NCBI GenBank assembly: GCA_029938555.1
Contig: JAOZUR010000031.1
Span: 1-32,105 of the forward strand
Origin: Candidatus Sabulitectum sp.
GTDB taxonomy: Bacteria > Fermentibacterota > Fermentibacteria > Fermentibacterales > JCC-6
Direction of reading: 5' to 3'
Length of the DNA stretch: 32,105 bases
Part shown: one piece after another, positions 31,939-32,105 of the stretch
Layout of the letters: each line of letters begins with the position of its first letter
Position numbering within the stretch: the stretch's first letter is position 1
Made by a program: the position numbers and the translations under genes
Notes under the pieces: model-generated
Databases searched by the model: none
What the model saw: only the letters and a program-made list of their open reading frames with translations
Told to the model about the DNA's origin: nothing

Positions 31939-32105
31939 CTTTTTCACTGGAGAAATACTTTCAAAAATAATTCAAAAATCTAATATCTTAGAACTACTGG
32001 CAGCAATCTTTTACAGCTTTGAGCTTTGGTGTCTCTAATTTTTCCTACAATTTTTCACGGCAGTTATCAGTGTTGCCACAGACTCACCGTATGTATCAGA
32101 GGGTT

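Noticed and set aside
1-32105. CRISPR arrays, tRNA or rRNA genes
   Set aside because: I saw no regularly spaced repeats and no tRNA cloverleaf or rRNA-like sequence, though a covariance search was not possible.

Overview
The window looks like a low-GC anaerobic, fermentative, Gram-negative-type bacterium, probably in or near the FCB superphylum (a Fermentibacterota- or Cloacimonadota-like lineage is my guess, not proven). Evidence: a TolC-type outer-membrane protein, a C-terminal type IX secretion-like sorting tail, secreted glycosidases, a Rex-controlled multimeric [FeFe]-hydrogenase operon with its HydE/HydG maturases, and a hexokinase-type glucokinase beside a sugar porter.

Region 1 (1-4760) is accessory DNA. 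Four toxin-antitoxin operons, a small P-loop kinase gene and a decayed glycine-zipper lipoprotein are separated by sites that fold like integron attC recombination sites (three good: 1022-1104, 1948-2033, 2917-2998; one weak; one half site). It reads as a piece of a sedentary integron cassette array; no integrase lies in the window. A non-coding element of about 229 bp occurs twice (727-955, 4318-4543). All four toxin-antitoxin operons share one promoter layout: TTGAC(A/G), 17 bp, a -10 box, then only 6-7 bp to an ATG, which predicts leaderless mRNA.

Region 2 (4762-7001) is a wrecked type I restriction remnant: an HsdS gene without a visible start codon and with an apparent deletion in its second recognition domain, a HepT-MntA (HEPN/nucleotidyltransferase) module, and a 311-bp deletion derivative of an IS4-like insertion sequence with a 9-bp target duplication.

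Region 3 (7156-18134, minus strand) is one long hydrogen-metabolism operon: rex, hydC, hydB, hydA, a sensory [FeFe]-hydrogenase fused to a histidine kinase, a receiver protein, a receiver-kinase hybrid, hydG, hydE. A Rex-type operator sits at the predicted start site. The layout suggests that NADH/NAD+ (through Rex) and H2 (through the sensor kinase) both feed into control of H2 production. hydF is not in the window.

Region 4 (18418-22251, minus strand) holds two related small membrane proteins, a sugar-porter MFS transporter and a eukaryotic-type hexokinase: uptake and phosphorylation of a hexose.

Region 5 (22252-31717, plus strand) begins with a hairpin-rich control region and then encodes secreted proteins: a GH64-like beta-1,3-glucanase lipoprotein, a TolC-family protein, a GH38 alpha-mannosidase, a GH85 endo-beta-N-acetylglucosaminidase with a sorting tail, and a small beta-barrel-like protein, ending in an intrinsic terminator. 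The enzymes fit attack on high-mannose N-glycoproteins and beta-1,3-glucan, as found in fungal or yeast walls; the released hexose could enter through region 4.
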